Assembly (NCBI GenBank): GCA_036513895.1
Contig: DATBYF010000028.1
Coordinates: forward strand, 1 to 64,000
Length of the DNA: 64,000 nt
From: Palsa-147 sp036513895
GTDB lineage: Bacteria > Acidobacteriota > Terriglobia > Acidiferrales > UBA7541
Direction: 5' to 3'
Under the pieces are notes generated by a model. That model searched no databases, was not told where the DNA came from, and saw only the letters and a list, made by a program, of their open reading frames with translations. Below are positions 1 to 9,591 of the stretch, in pieces. The stretch's first letter is position 1. Each line of letters opens with the position of its first letter. Both the position numbers and the translations under genes were made by a program.

Positions 1-343
1 TGCACTCCGCGGCGCGAACTTTTGGGTTCCAAAATTCGGGGTGGTCGAACATGGCCATCCATGCGCGTCCGACCCAGCAGACCCAACCGTTTTTGCCTTG
101 GACCGCGGTCTCGTAGCCGTGACGGGTTAGGACGATGACCGTGGCGTCGTGGGAGATGGCGTCTGGAGCGGCGCTGCGGGCCAGGGCAATTTCTGCGTCG
201 CGCTCCATCAGATATTGTTCCACAGGGGCCATCGTTGGATAGAGTTGTTTGGTATCTTGTGCGGCTGCGGGCCGGGCGGCGATCAGCGCAGCGACGAGTA
301 CGAACGCGCTTAGCGAAATGCTCTGTGTCTGATTCCGGGTCAT
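1..343 (-). CDS. Secreted protein of unknown function, N-terminal part (cut by window edge)
   Basis: The frame is open from an ATG at 343 to the first base of the window, giving 114 residues of a longer protein. A strong ribosome binding site (GGAGG, about 6 nt spacing) precedes the ATG. The first 28 or so residues form a typical Sec signal peptide ending in RPAAAQ, after a hydrophobic run. The mature part has two recognisable patches, MAPVEQYLMERDAEIALARS and a stretch around GYETAVQGKNGWVC. I associate this pattern with a common acidobacterial exported protein without an assigned role. The upstream 280 bases hold a nested palindrome but no other gene. The function is unknown and the C-terminus lies outside the window. 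Confidence 0.75.
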   Translation of the reverse strand, partial: MTRNQTQSISLSAFVLVAALIAARPAAAQDTKQLYPTMAPVEQYLMERDAEIALARSAAPDAISHDATVIVLTRHGYETAVQGKNGWVCWVGRAWMAMFDHPEFWNPKVRAAEC

Positions 344-487
344 CGTTTTCCTCCATACTCTCTCGTTTTCTAGTCTCTTCCGGCGGGCCGCTTGCCCTGC
401 CTTCATCATATCGTCGAACGGCCGGGCCGGATTTCGACAAATCTTCCAAGAAAATTTCTAATTGCTGCTTCGCAGTTTCCTTCGAAT

Positions 488-524
488 AGGCCCTAATTAA
501 CGCGTTAATCGGAAACTAGGGCCT
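488..524. repeat. Nested inverted repeat upstream of the secreted-protein gene
   Basis: An outer inverted repeat (AGGCCCTA at 488-495 and TAGGGCCT at 517-524) encloses a perfect 14-bp palindrome, ATTAACGCGTTAAT, at 496-509. It lies about 145 bp upstream of the gene starting at 343 and about 100 bp from the tRNA. No T-run follows on either strand, so it does not look like a terminator. The rest of the 344-626 interval shows nothing else that I can name. Confidence 0.6.
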
Positions 525-626
525 CAATGCCCGATTACGCGTCGCTCGTCTTTTACTGCAGTTTGTATTCCTGACCTCATTTGGGGGGCAATGCTGACCT
601 AAGTCCGTGAAGCTAAAAGGTAATTG

Positions 627-703
627 TGGTGGGGCTGGGGAGAGTCGAACTCCCGACACGCAGTTTAGGAAACTGCTGCTCTATCCATCTGAGCTACAGC
701 CCC
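627..703 (-). tRNA. tRNA-Arg (anticodon CCT)
   Basis: On the minus strand the sequence folds into a complete cloverleaf. The acceptor stem is GGGGCTG paired with CAGCCCC, the D arm is GCTC-AGATGGAT-AGAGC, the anticodon arm is GCAGT-TTCCTAA-ACTGC, and the T arm is GGGAG-TTCGACT-CTCCC. The loop TTCCTAA places CCT at the anticodon, which reads AGG arginine codons. The discriminator is A and a 3' CCA is encoded (627-629). Confidence 0.95.
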
Positions 704-791
704 ACGGCGAAGCAGCTCGGTCAGAATAGAGTAGCACATCGTTTTCCGTGAGAAGCAGCGGGTGTGCTCGGCTGGCCGCACACAACGGTCA

Positions 792-1919
792 CTAGCTGGG
801 TTTCGTCGTATCTTTATCTCCCGGCTCAGTCGGCTTTTGTTCTTGAATTACATCCGCTGGCGCAATCTGCGCCGTCACTGTTACGTAAGTAACGTCGGGA
901 ACCTTCGTCGGATCGGCAGCCACTTCGAGCGCATCGCCCGGCGCTGTGCCCTTGGGAACGACGAATCCTTGCTGGAGTTCCAGGTTCGGCAGCGCATCCT
1001 TAATCTTTGCGTATTGGCTTGTCGGCACCAGCACGTAATCCCCGGAAAGTACCGGCAATCCCACAGAGGATTGTTGTGCCGCCCACGACTTTTGGGTCGC
1101 AAATACGTCCACGGGCATGTGCTGAAATACTGATCTCGAACTCGCCGGATGCACGAGGGCGTAAAAACTTGTGAACGCGCTGAGCGCGCCAACACTGATG
1201 GCCGGCAGCCCGATCACCGGCGCGAAACGTCCAATCTCAGTGGTCGCCGTTTTCATCAGCTGCGAGAACATGGATTCCTTCGCTTGCAGCGTGAAGTTAA
1301 ATGCCCAACGTCCCGATCCGCCGGGCAGCCGCATCTGCTGCATCTTCTGCCAAGTTGAGCCGGGATCGAATCCCGTGTCCCCCAATTTCGGCATCTTGCC
1401 GTTCTCTCGCGGGAACATTGCGGCAATCGCCGTCCACGCCATCGGATCGAGAAAATTCAACACGGCCTTTTTCTGAATGACGTCCACGCGGAATTGAGAC
1501 GATGCCAAATTTTCGAACAGCTTTGCGTCTCCCGTCGCCGCTCTGAACCCCGCAACATTCACGCCCATGTTGACGTCGCCGTCATGTGGCAGCAGCTCTG
1601 CCGGTTTGATATCGGTGATCGCGCGAAACCCCGTCGACTTCGTGTAATTCAGAAATACCGGCGCGCGTCCGGGATCCGCGCCGGAGTCTTTGCCGCGCAT
1701 GCGGAAAGATCCGGTTTGAACCGCGGGGGTGCCTGTCGAATCCGCAAACGCCGTCCAAAATTGCGCCTGTTGCTGGCTGATATGGTGTTCAGGCGCGGCG
1801 CCGCCGGCTTGCGCCATAAATCTCGCCACCGCTTTGGCAGCAGCGGGGCTGGCGAAAATGCCCGAGAAAGCGCCTGCCGCGAGAGCTTGCTTTACGAAAT
1901 CACGTCGAGCTGGGCACAT
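792..1919 (-). CDS. Tat-exported protein of unknown function
   Basis: This gene encodes 375 residues. The ATG at 1919 is chosen over the upstream in-frame ATG because a clear GGAGG lies just before it and because the protein then begins with a twin-arginine signal (RRDFVKQALAAGAFSGIFA). The mature part has no domain that I recognise. It contains a charged, Pro/Thr-rich tail ending TEPGDKDTTKPS. The gene diverges from gltB, sharing a 184-bp upstream region. A folded, possibly cofactor-containing periplasmic protein is a reasonable guess from the Tat signal alone. Confidence 0.7.
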   Translation of the reverse strand: MCPARRDFVKQALAAGAFSGIFASPAAAKAVARFMAQAGGAAPEHHISQQQAQFWTAFADSTGTPAVQTGSFRMRGKDSGADPGRAPVFLNYTKSTGFRAITDIKPAELLPHDGDVNMGVNVAGFRAATGDAKLFENLASSQFRVDVIQKKAVLNFLDPMAWTAIAAMFPRENGKMPKLGDTGFDPGSTWQKMQQMRLPGGSGRWAFNFTLQAKESMFSQLMKTATTEIGRFAPVIGLPAISVGALSAFTSFYALVHPASSRSVFQHMPVDVFATQKSWAAQQSSVGLPVLSGDYVLVPTSQYAKIKDALPNLELQQGFVVPKGTAPGDALEVAADPTKVPDVTYVTVTAQIAPADVIQEQKPTEPGDKDTTKPS

Positions 1920-2103
1920 AGTGACCTCCAAGTCAGGCGGATGTTCCCAACACAATCCACATTTGTCAAGCAGCGCGGGCTGCAGCGCGGATGATTGTGA
2001 ATTCCGGCACTCACGGTACCGATTTCCTCATCCCCAAAAAACGAATCGAACCCATCCAAAGTCTGAATTGTACTTTACGGCAAACCTCGTCTATTCAACT
2101 ACT

Positions 2104-5100
2104 ATGGGGAGAAGTCGCCACAAGCCGCCGGTCGACCATGACGCGTGCGGCGTCGGTTTCATCGCGCAGCTCGGCAGCGCAGGAGCATCGCGCGAAGTGA
2201 TCGAGCGCGCTCTCGAAGCCTTGCGCCGGCTTTCGCATCGCGGCGGCGTGGATGCCGATGGCTCAAGCGGTGACGGCGCCGGCCTGCTGACTCCCATCCC
2301 GGACGAATTTTTTCGCGCACGCGCGCGCGAAGCGGGAATTAAGCTTCCCGAACGATACGGACTCGGCGTCGTTTTCCTTTCACGCGAAGGCGCTGCCGCC
2401 GCTTGCAATTCAATCGAACAGTTCTCGCGCGTCGCGGGACTGCGATGTCTCGGTTGGCGCACTGTACCGGCCAATCCTGGAATTCTCGGCCCATCATCCG
2501 CGGCCACTCAGCCCGTTATCCGGCAAGTCTTCTTTCAGGCAGAGGCTGATCCATCGGACGCATGTGATCTCGAACGCCGGCTTTTTTCCTTGCGCAAGCG
2601 CGTTGAGTTTGCGCTACGCGATTTGGCTTACTTCGCATCGCTCTCCTCGCACACCGTCGTTTACAAAGGACTTCTCGCGCCAGAGCAACTCCCTGCGTTC
2701 TATTCCGATCTGGCCTCCCCGGAGTTCCACGTTCCGTTCGCAATCTTTCATCAGCGCTATTCGACCAACACGCGGCCGACATGGCGGCTGGCGCAGCCGT
2801 TCCGCTACGTCGCGCACAATGGAGAGATCAACACCATCGGCGCGAATCGCCGGTGGATGCGCGCGCGCGAACAGGATTTGCGCCGCCAGCTCGACGCCGG
2901 AGACTGGTTCAGCGCGCTCGAGAATGACGTCAGCGATTCGGCCAGCTTCGACAACGCATTTGAGATTCTGCTTCGCCTCGAATATTCGGCCGGCGCGGCG
3001 ATGCTTCGAATGGTGCCACCGGCCTGGGAATCCGACGCCACGCTTACTTCCTTCTGGCGCGATTATCTTGCGTCCCAGGCTCGAGAGCAGGAGCCGTGGG
3101 ATGGACCGGCGGCGCTCGTTTTCAGCGACGGGCAAACTGTCGGCGCAAAGCTCGATCGCAATGGTTTGCGGCCGCTGCGATACTCGGTGACCGCTGACGG
3201 CTTGATCGTTCTTGGGTCAGAAGTCGGCGTCGCGTCTCTTGAAGGCAGGAAAGTTATTGAGCGTGAGCGCCTCGGGCCGGGTGAGATGGTGATCGTTGAT
3301 CCCGCCTCCGGGGAAATTCTTCGCGGCAATGAGATCGCGAGTACGATTCACCAACAGGCTGAAGGAACTCTCGCGCGAAAGAGCGCCAATGGAAAATATT
3401 CGGACGCTCGAACCGTATTGCATCGCGCTTCGGCCGCGCGCCTGGCAACTTCGTCGGTGAGCGCACCGCACGATCCCAAACGCATTGCGGCGGCGCTCGG
3501 TTGGTCCGAAGATCAATTTCGCATTCTCTTCCAGCCGCTGGCGCGGGATGGCAAAGAAGCCGTCTGGAGTATGGGCGACGACGCGCCTCCCGCGTTTCTC
3601 TCTTCGGCGCGCCGTCCACTATGGGATTACTGCAAGCAGAGCTTCGCTCAAGTGACGAATCCGGCGATCGATCCGCTGCGCGAAGCGCACGTGATGTCGC
3701 TTCAAACTAGCTTGGGCGGGCACATAGTCGCAAATTCGCCCCTACTCGACGCCGCGCAAATGGCCGCTATCGGAAAGGGAATTCTCGGGCGCGTTTGCTC
3801 GATTGATTTCACGTTTGAAGCGGCTGGCGGCGCGCAAGCGGCCACTGCTGGGCTTCAGCGAGTCCAGCGCGAAGCTAGCGACGCAATGAGCGCGCATTCG
3901 CGCGTCGTCGTACTGAGCGATAAGACTACGAGCCCCGATCGAGCGGCGCTGCCCGCACTTCTCGCGTGCTCTGCCGCATGGAACGGCATGCTCGCGGCCG
4001 GCTTGCACGCCGTGCCGCTCATCGTCGAAACCGGACAAGTTGTCGAGACTCATCACGCCGCATTGTTTTTCGCCATGGGAGCCAGCGCGGTGTTTCCGTA
4101 CCTCGCGCTTGAACTCGCCGAAGCGACGGCTTACGGGGGCGCAGAGAGTTATCTCTCGGCCGTCGAAGCGGGCCTCAAGAAAGTTCTCGCTCGAATGGGA
4201 ATCTCTACACTTTCGAGCTATCGCAACAGTCGCCTTTTCACAGTGGTCGGACTCGAAGCGGATGTTTGCGACGAATATTTCGAAGATGCCGCATCCGTCC
4301 TCGGTGGAAAAACTCTAGCCGAACTTCTCGACGATAGTTTGAGCCGCCACGGCGAAGCATTCGGCGCCGCATCGCCTGGTTTGCAGGACGGCGGACTCTA
4401 TCGCTTCCGCCAGACCGGCGAGCGTCACGGGACGTCTCCAGAGCTGATGCGCCGCCTACACAAATATATAAAGGAACCTAGCGCCGAGAATTACCGCGCA
4501 TATGCGGAACTCGCGGAGACTCGCGAACCCGTGGCCGTTCGCGATCTCCTCGATTTCGCGGAACGCGATTCGCTATCGCTTGACGAAGTCGAGCCCGCCG
4601 ATCATATCGTCCGCCGCTTCAGCACCCAGGCCATGTCTCTCGGCGCTCTCGGCCCCGAAGCTCATCGCACGCTCGCCGTCGCCATGAATCGCCTCGACGC
4701 GCGCAGCAACACGGGCGAAGGCGGCGAGGACCCGAGCATTTACATTCGCGAGCCCGAAGCCGCCAATCGCGTGAAGCAAGTAGCGTCTGGCCGATTCGGC
4801 GTGACCACCGAATATCTCGTCCAAGCAGCCGAAATTGAAATTAAGATGGCGCAGGGCTCAAAGCCGGGCGAAGGCGGCCAGATTCCTGCAGCAAAGGTTA
4901 CGCCGTATATCGCGCGACTCCGCCATGCTTCGCCTGGAATGTCGCTGATTTCTCCGCCGCCGCATCACGACATCTATAGCATCGAGGACCTCGCGCAGTT
5001 GATTCACGATTTGCGCGCTGTCAATCCGCGTGCGCGCATCGGCGTCAAACTCGTTTCCGGAGCGGGTGTCGGAATCATCGCCGCGGGTGTCGCGAAAGCC

Positions 5101-6507
5101 GGCGCGCACGTCGTTACGATTAGTGGATTCGACGGTGGCACCGGCGCATCGCCGCTCACCTCCATCAAGAATACTGGTCTTCCATGGGAAGTCGGTCTGC
5201 GCGATGCTCACAACACGCTTTTGCGCTCCGGCTTTCGCCGCCGCGTCGGTTTGCGCGTTGACGGCGGATTCAAATCTGGCCGCGACGTAGTCCTCGCGGC
5301 TCTCCTCGGCGCTGACGAATTCGGCTTCGGCACTGCGGCCCTTCTCGCCATCGGCTGCGTGATGGCTCGCCAGTGCCATTTAAATACTTGTCCCGCCGGT
5401 ATCGCCACGCAGGACGAAAAATATCGCGAACGCTTCGCCGGCAAGCCCGAAATGGTGATGACTTATTTCAAGGGCGTTGCCGCCGAAGTGCGCGATCTGC
5501 TCGCAAAACTCGGTGCGCGTTCGATTCAGGAAATCGTCGGCGATGTGAAACGCTTGAAATTCCGCACGTCGCGCGCCGCCTCCATCTTCGACGATCTGCT
5601 TGATTCAGCCGTGGAGCACCATTCGCCCTCCCTCGCGCCGATTGACGATTATTTCGGCATCAACGTAGAGCTCGATCACGTTCTCGCCGGAACAAAAGCC
5701 AAAAAAGTGCGCCGCCATTTCACCATCGCAAATTCCGATCGCAGTGTGGGCGCGCGTTTCAGTGGGGAACTGCTGCGTCGCTCCTGGCCTGCCCCTCCGG
5801 CTCGCAGCTTCGATTTCGAATTTCGCGGCTCGGCGGGACAAAGTTTTGGAGCATTTCTGGTCCCCGGCGTGAATTTCCGTCTCGTTGGCGAAGCGAATGA
5901 CTACGTTGGCAAAGGATTGAGCGGAGGCCGAATCGCAATCACAGCCGGTACGGCAGCTTCGCGGCGCGGCGACGTACTCGCAGGCAACACTGTTCTGTAC
6001 GGCGCCACGCGCGGTGAACTCTACATCGCTGGCCGCGCGGGAGAGCGCTTCGCGGTTCGCAATAGCGGCGCGCTTGCCGTCGTCGAGGGCATCGGGCAGC
6101 ACGGCTGCGAATACATGACGGCCGGTGTCGTTGTCGTCCTCGGTCCCGCTGGCGCGAATTTCGGCTCCGGCATGACCGGTGGCCTTTCCTACGTTCTCGC
6201 AGACTCGCTCCCCGGCCTCGCATATCAGCGCGAGTTCCTCAAGCCCGAGCAGATCACCGAATTCGAACAGGAATGCCTCCGCCGTGTCCTGAGCGAACAC
6301 TTTATGCGCACCGGCAGCCCGCGCGCCGAGATGCTTCTCGATCCGCTCCACGCTCCCGAATTGGTGCGTCTCGCGCCGATCCATCGCGCCGTTTCGATTG
6401 AAGAGACTTGGTCAGCTGCGCTTGGCCCGCTCGAAAAACCAGAGGCGATGCCCGTCGGCTCGCTGAGCCGCCTGCTCGTCGAATCTCCGCTCGTGCCGGT
6501 CGTATGA
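2104..6507 (+). CDS. gltB: Glutamate synthase, large subunit
   Basis: This is the ferredoxin- or NADPH-dependent glutamate synthase large subunit of 1467 residues, a normal family length. It transfers the amide of glutamine to 2-oxoglutarate to give two glutamates. The N-terminal class II amidotransferase domain starts at the nucleophile Cys15 (DACGVGF), so a 14-residue propeptide should be removed. The central and FMN-binding domains follow, with the 3Fe-4S cluster cysteines at C1085, C1091 and C1096 (CVMARQC...C). The C-terminal GXGXG-type beta-helix domain is present (VGKGLSGGRIAI). The frame stays open upstream to 1729, but similarity begins only at MGRSRH, so 2104 is the start. No gltD small subunit lies next to it, so either a distant gltD or ferredoxin supplies electrons. 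Confidence 0.96.
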   Translation: MGRSRHKPPVDHDACGVGFIAQLGSAGASREVIERALEALRRLSHRGGVDADGSSGDGAGLLTPIPDEFFRARAREAGIKLPERYGLGVVFLSREGAAAACNSIEQFSRVAGLRCLGWRTVPANPGILGPSSAATQPVIRQVFFQAEADPSDACDLERRLFSLRKRVEFALRDLAYFASLSSHTVVYKGLLAPEQLPAFYSDLASPEFHVPFAIFHQRYSTNTRPTWRLAQPFRYVAHNGEINTIGANRRWMRAREQDLRRQLDAGDWFSALENDVSDSASFDNAFEILLRLEYSAGAAMLRMVPPAWESDATLTSFWRDYLASQAREQEPWDGPAALVFSDGQTVGAKLDRNGLRPLRYSVTADGLIVLGSEVGVASLEGRKVIERERLGPGEMVIVDPASGEILRGNEIASTIHQQAEGTLARKSANGKYSDARTVLHRASAARLATSSVSAPHDPKRIAAALGWSEDQFRILFQPLARDGKEAVWSMGDDAPPAFLSSARRPLWDYCKQSFAQVTNPAIDPLREAHVMSLQTSLGGHIVANSPLLDAAQMAAIGKGILGRVCSIDFTFEAAGGAQAATAGLQRVQREASDAMSAHSRVVVLSDKTTSPDRAALPALLACSAAWNGMLAAGLHAVPLIVETGQVVETHHAALFFAMGASAVFPYLALELAEATAYGGAESYLSAVEAGLKKVLARMGISTLSSYRNSRLFTVVGLEADVCDEYFEDAASVLGGKTLAELLDDSLSRHGEAFGAASPGLQDGGLYRFRQTGERHGTSPELMRRLHKYIKEPSAENYRAYAELAETREPVAVRDLLDFAERDSLSLDEVEPADHIVRRFSTQAMSLGALGPEAHRTLAVAMNRLDARSNTGEGGEDPSIYIREPEAANRVKQVASGRFGVTTEYLVQAAEIEIKMAQGSKPGEGGQIPAAKVTPYIARLRHASPGMSLISPPPHHDIYSIEDLAQLIHDLRAVNPRARIGVKLVSGAGVGIIAAGVAKAGAHVVTISGFDGGTGASPLTSIKNTGLPWEVGLRDAHNTLLRSGFRRRVGLRVDGGFKSGRDVVLAALLGADEFGFGTAALLAIGCVMARQCHLNTCPAGIATQDEKYRERFAGKPEMVMTYFKGVAAEVRDLLAKLGARSIQEIVGDVKRLKFRTSRAASIFDDLLDSAVEHHSPSLAPIDDYFGINVELDHVLAGTKAKKVRRHFTIANSDRSVGARFSGELLRRSWPAPPARSFDFEFRGSAGQSFGAFLVPGVNFRLVGEANDYVGKGLSGGRIAITAGTAASRRGDVLAGNTVLYGATRGELYIAGRAGERFAVRNSGALAVVEGIGQHGCEYMTAGVVVVLGPAGANFGSGMTGGLSYVLADSLPGLAYQREFLKPEQITEFEQECLRRVLSEHFMRTGSPRAEMLLDPLHAPELVRLAPIHRAVSIEETWSAALGPLEKPEAMPVGSLSRLLVESPLVPVV

Positions 6508-6587
6508 TGCCAGGGAGCTTGTCCGTCGGATTTTGCGCTAGGTAGGAATCTGCTTCGTTATCCTGCTAGAATTGCTGGCTACAAATT

Positions 6588-7484
6588 ATGGATTTCGATC
6601 AGCTGACAACATTCGTCGAAGTTGCCAAAAACGGAAGTTTTTCCCTGGCCGGGCGAAAGGTGTTTCTTTCGCAGTCTGCCGTCAGCGCGCAGATTCGCCA
6701 GCTCGAGCTGGAATACGGCGAAAAGCTCTTCGGCCGCATGGGCAAGGCGGTGCGTCTCACGCCCTCCGGCGAAGTCCTCCTCGATTACGCCAAGCGCATG
6801 ATTGCGCTTCGGCAGGAATCGCATCGTGCGATGACCGATCAGGCTGCCACGCCGCGCGGCATGCTCGCAATCGGCGCCAATGAGGCCACGTGCCTCTACG
6901 TTCTGCCGGATGTTTTCGCCGAATACCAGCGTCTCTATCCCGACGTACAGATCAGCATCTACCGCAATTTCAGCCACAAGATTCTGCAAAAAGTCGAAGA
7001 TGGCTCCATTGATTTCGGCATCGTGACGCTGCCAGTTAAGTCGGCCGGCCTGAAAGTTCATCCCATTTTTCGCGATCGCGTCGTTCTGATGACCAGCCCG
7101 AAAAATCCGCTCGCGCAGTTGAAATCAGTCACGGCCGCGGAGATCGCCGAGCATCCGCTGATTCTTCCGAAGACCGGTTTCACGCGCCAATTATTCGACA
7201 AGTATTTCCGCCCCTATCGAGGCACAATTCGTACCGCGATGGAATTGCCGAGCGTCAGCATGATCAAGCGTTTCGTTGCGGCTGGGCTTGGCGTTACCTT
7301 GATCAGCGCAACATATGCCGCAGATGATGCTAAGGCAGGGAAGGTCAAGCTGATTCCGCTGAAGGACGTCGAGCTTTGGCGCGAGCTAGGATTGATCTAC
7401 CGCCGCGATCGCCATTTGCCCCGCGCCGCCTCCGCGTTCATCGCCGTCATTCGCCAGCGCGCCGGCCATTTCGCCTCAGAATAA
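6588..7484 (+). CDS. LysR-family transcriptional regulator
   Basis: The protein has 298 residues. Residues 1-60 form the LysR winged helix-turn-helix, with the recognition region FLSQSAVSAQIRQLE. A substrate-binding domain of the periplasmic-binding-protein fold follows from about residue 90. The gene starts 80 bp after gltB on the same strand and converges with the agmatine genes. Its effector cannot be read from the sequence. Control of gltB or of a sulfur or nitrogen pathway is possible, since the general arrangement resembles CysB/CysL/GltC-type regulators, but this is inference from position. Confidence 0.92.
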   Translation: MDFDQLTTFVEVAKNGSFSLAGRKVFLSQSAVSAQIRQLELEYGEKLFGRMGKAVRLTPSGEVLLDYAKRMIALRQESHRAMTDQAATPRGMLAIGANEATCLYVLPDVFAEYQRLYPDVQISIYRNFSHKILQKVEDGSIDFGIVTLPVKSAGLKVHPIFRDRVVLMTSPKNPLAQLKSVTAAEIAEHPLILPKTGFTRQLFDKYFRPYRGTIRTAMELPSVSMIKRFVAAGLGVTLISATYAADDAKAGKVKLIPLKDVELWRELGLIYRRDRHLPRAASAFIAVIRQRAGHFASE

Positions 7485-7507
7485 TTGCGATTCCGCGTGT
7501 CGCATCC

Positions 7508-8602
7508 TCAAGCAGGCTGCTGCTGCGTCATGCAGTGCAGCGTTCCCAAGCCCAGCACCAGGTCCCGGCACGCAATTCCGATCACAGCCCGGCCAGGAAA
7601 TAGCGCCGTTAGCGTTTCAAGCGCGAGCGGGTCGTTGGCATCATTAAACGTCGGCACGAGCACAGTTTCGTTGGCGATGTAAAAGTTCGCATAGCTTGCC
7701 GGCAATCGCTGCCCATCGAAAAAGACCGGCTGCGGCATCGGCAGCGTTTCAATCCGCAGCGGCCTGCCATCTTGATCTTTCATAACACGCAGGCGCGCGA
7801 GATTTTCTTGCAACGGCTCGTAGTTCGCATCCGAGGAATTCTCTTCCACCACCGTGACCACCGTAGTCGCGTCCACAAAGCGCGCCAGATCATCCACGTG
7901 CCCGTGCGTATCGTCGCCGGCAATCCCGCGATTGAGCCACAACACGTTCGTCACGGCAAAGTAATCGCGAAATAATCTTTCGATGCCCTCGCGCGAGAGT
8001 CCAGGGTTCCGCGCCTGCTCGGCACTCAACAGACACTCTTCCGTCGTAAGCAGTGTCCCGCGACCATTCACGTCAATACTCCCACCTTCGAGCACAATCG
8101 GCCGTCCGCCTCGCTCGGCTTCCCACACCCGCATCTTCAGTCGTGGCGTGATCTTTCTTACGGCAGCGTCGTCCCTTTTCCAGTTCTCGTACTTCGCCCA
8201 GGCATTGAAGCGCCACTTGGTGATGGCGATCTCGCCTTTGCCGCCTCCGTGACCATCGCTCTTCACAAAGATCGGCCCGAAATCGCGAATCCATCCTCGG
8301 TCAGTAGGAACGATATAGAAATCCACCGCATCGAGATTTGCGCCAGACTTCTTAAGAGCATCCAATGCCAGCCGCTTCTCTTTGCCGTCGGCGACGAGAA
8401 TCCGCACGCGCTCGACGCGCGAAAGAACGCGCACGATATCCGCATACACCCACGGAACCGGCGCGAATTTCCCCGGCCAGTCGCTGCGCTCGTGTGGCCA
8501 TGCGAGCCAAGTAGCTTCGTGCGGCTCCCACTCCGCGGGCATACGAAAGCCCAACTCGAATGGTCTTCCGCCAGATTTGGATTTCGATTTCAGTCGAGCC
8601 AT
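7508..8602 (-). CDS. aguA: Agmatine deiminase
   Basis: This 364-residue protein is a guanidine-group hydrolase of the peptidyl-arginine deiminase fold. It converts agmatine to N-carbamoylputrescine and ammonia. The catalytic cysteine is Cys357 in the C-terminal motif LHCMTQQQP. The paired catalytic His/Asp region is visible as DDTHGHVDD, and the N-terminal substrate loop as PAEWEPHEATWLAWP. The ATG at 8602 overlaps the last 13 bases of the upstream gene aguB, which argues for translational coupling. A longer in-frame start at 8692 would overlap aguB by 100 bases and is not favoured. Confidence 0.94.
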   Translation of the reverse strand: MARLKSKSKSGGRPFELGFRMPAEWEPHEATWLAWPHERSDWPGKFAPVPWVYADIVRVLSRVERVRILVADGKEKRLALDALKKSGANLDAVDFYIVPTDRGWIRDFGPIFVKSDGHGGGKGEIAITKWRFNAWAKYENWKRDDAAVRKITPRLKMRVWEAERGGRPIVLEGGSIDVNGRGTLLTTEECLLSAEQARNPGLSREGIERLFRDYFAVTNVLWLNRGIAGDDTHGHVDDLARFVDATTVVTVVEENSSDANYEPLQENLARLRVMKDQDGRPLRIETLPMPQPVFFDGQRLPASYANFYIANETVLVPTFNDANDPLALETLTALFPGRAVIGIACRDLVLGLGTLHCMTQQQPA

Positions 8603-9468
8603 CGTTTCAGGATGGGAGAATAAGCGTCTATCCGTCGGTCGCGCAGGAAAGGCCAATTGCGCCGGGTTTCGTCCATGCGCCGCGGATCGCATTCGACGAC
8701 GAGGATTTCTTCTTTGTTCGTCGAAGCCTCGGCGATGATCTGCCCGAAAGGATCGGCCACGAACGACGATCCCCAGAATTCCAGCCCGCTCTCTTTCGTG
8801 CCTTCATATCCTGTCCGGTTCACCGCGGCGACGAAAATTCCATTGGCGATCGCGTGCGAGCGTTGAATGGTCCGCCACGCGTCGAGCTGCGACGCGCCAT
8901 GCTCGCTCTTTTCCGAAGGGTGCCAGCCGATTGCCGTCGGATAAAAAATGATGCTAGCGCCGCCAAGGCTCGCCACCCGCGCGCCCTCCGGATACCACTG
9001 GTCCCAGCAGACAAGCACGGCGATACGGCCAAATTTCGTGTCGAAGTTCGGAAATCCGAGATCACCCGGCGTGAAATAAAATTTCTCGTAGTAAAGCGGA
9101 TCGTCGGGAATGTGCATCTTGCGGTATTTCCCGAGGAGCGTGCCGTCCGCATCGATCACGATCGCGGTATTGTGATAGACGCCTGCGGTTCTGCGTTCGA
9201 AAAGCGAGCCCACAATCACCACGCCAAGTTTTTTCGCCAGCTTGCCCAGCGCTTCCGACGACGGCCCCGGAATCGGCTCAGCCAAATCGAAAAGATCGGC
9301 ATTTTCTTCGCGGCAGAAATACTGCGATCGAAACAGCTCCTGAAGACAAATGATCTGCGCGCCACGCTCGGCGGCTTCTTTGATTTTCTTCTCGGCCTTT
9401 ACGAAGTTTTCGCCCGGATCCAGCGAGCACTTCATCTGAATCAGCCCGACTTTAAATTTCTCCGCCAT
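8590..9468 (-). CDS. aguB: N-carbamoylputrescine amidohydrolase
   Basis: This is a nitrilase-superfamily enzyme of 292 residues that hydrolyses N-carbamoylputrescine to putrescine, CO2 and ammonia. The Glu-Lys-Cys catalytic triad is visible as E44 (CLQELF), K117 (YRKMHIPDD) and C154 (LVCWDQWYPE). The residues around the triad (DDPLYYEKFYFTPGD, PTAIGWHP) are typical of AguB rather than of other nitrilases. It is the first gene of a two-gene operon with aguA. Together they form the complete agmatine-to-putrescine route, and the ammonia released can feed the glutamate pathway encoded next door. Confidence 0.95.
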   Translation of the reverse strand: MAEKFKVGLIQMKCSLDPGENFVKAEKKIKEAAERGAQIICLQELFRSQYFCREENADLFDLAEPIPGPSSEALGKLAKKLGVVIVGSLFERRTAGVYHNTAIVIDADGTLLGKYRKMHIPDDPLYYEKFYFTPGDLGFPNFDTKFGRIAVLVCWDQWYPEGARVASLGGASIIFYPTAIGWHPSEKSEHGASQLDAWRTIQRSHAIANGIFVAAVNRTGYEGTKESGLEFWGSSFVADPFGQIIAEASTNKEEILVVECDPRRMDETRRNWPFLRDRRIDAYSPILKRWLD

Positions 9469-9551
9469 CCTCGAATACTATCATCACGCCGCCGCTCAGG
9501 CGAAACGCCTATGAAGTGGTTTTTTTAGCCGTGCCACACCGCGTAGCGCCG

Positions 9552-9581
9552 TTGACTTGCCTTGCACGCGCATCCTAATAT
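9552..9581 (+). promoter_or_regulatory. Sigma70-type promoter of kinase 1, predicted leaderless transcript
   Basis: TTGACT at 9552-9557 is followed after 18 bp by TAATAT at 9576-9581. Transcription should start near 9588, only about 4 nt before the ATG at 9592. The second kinase gene at 53079 has the same arrangement (TTGACT-N18-TAACAT), which supports both calls. Confidence 0.7.
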
Positions 9582-9591
9582 GGCCGGCACG

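Noticed and set aside
1729..2103. Longer N-terminus for gltB
   Set aside because: The extra 125 codons overlap the divergent Tat-protein gene and have no similarity, and the amidotransferase cysteine must be close to the N-terminus.
5605..6384. Open frame of 259 codons opposite the end of gltB
   Set aside because: It lies antisense to the conserved C-terminal domain of gltB and is without motifs.
8560..9528. Open frame of 322 codons on the plus strand across aguB
   Set aside because: It is antisense to an enzyme with a complete catalytic triad and shows no family features.
9562..9591. Earlier ATGs for kinase 1
   Set aside because: They lie upstream of or on the predicted -10 box, and the paralogue starts at the position equivalent to 9592.
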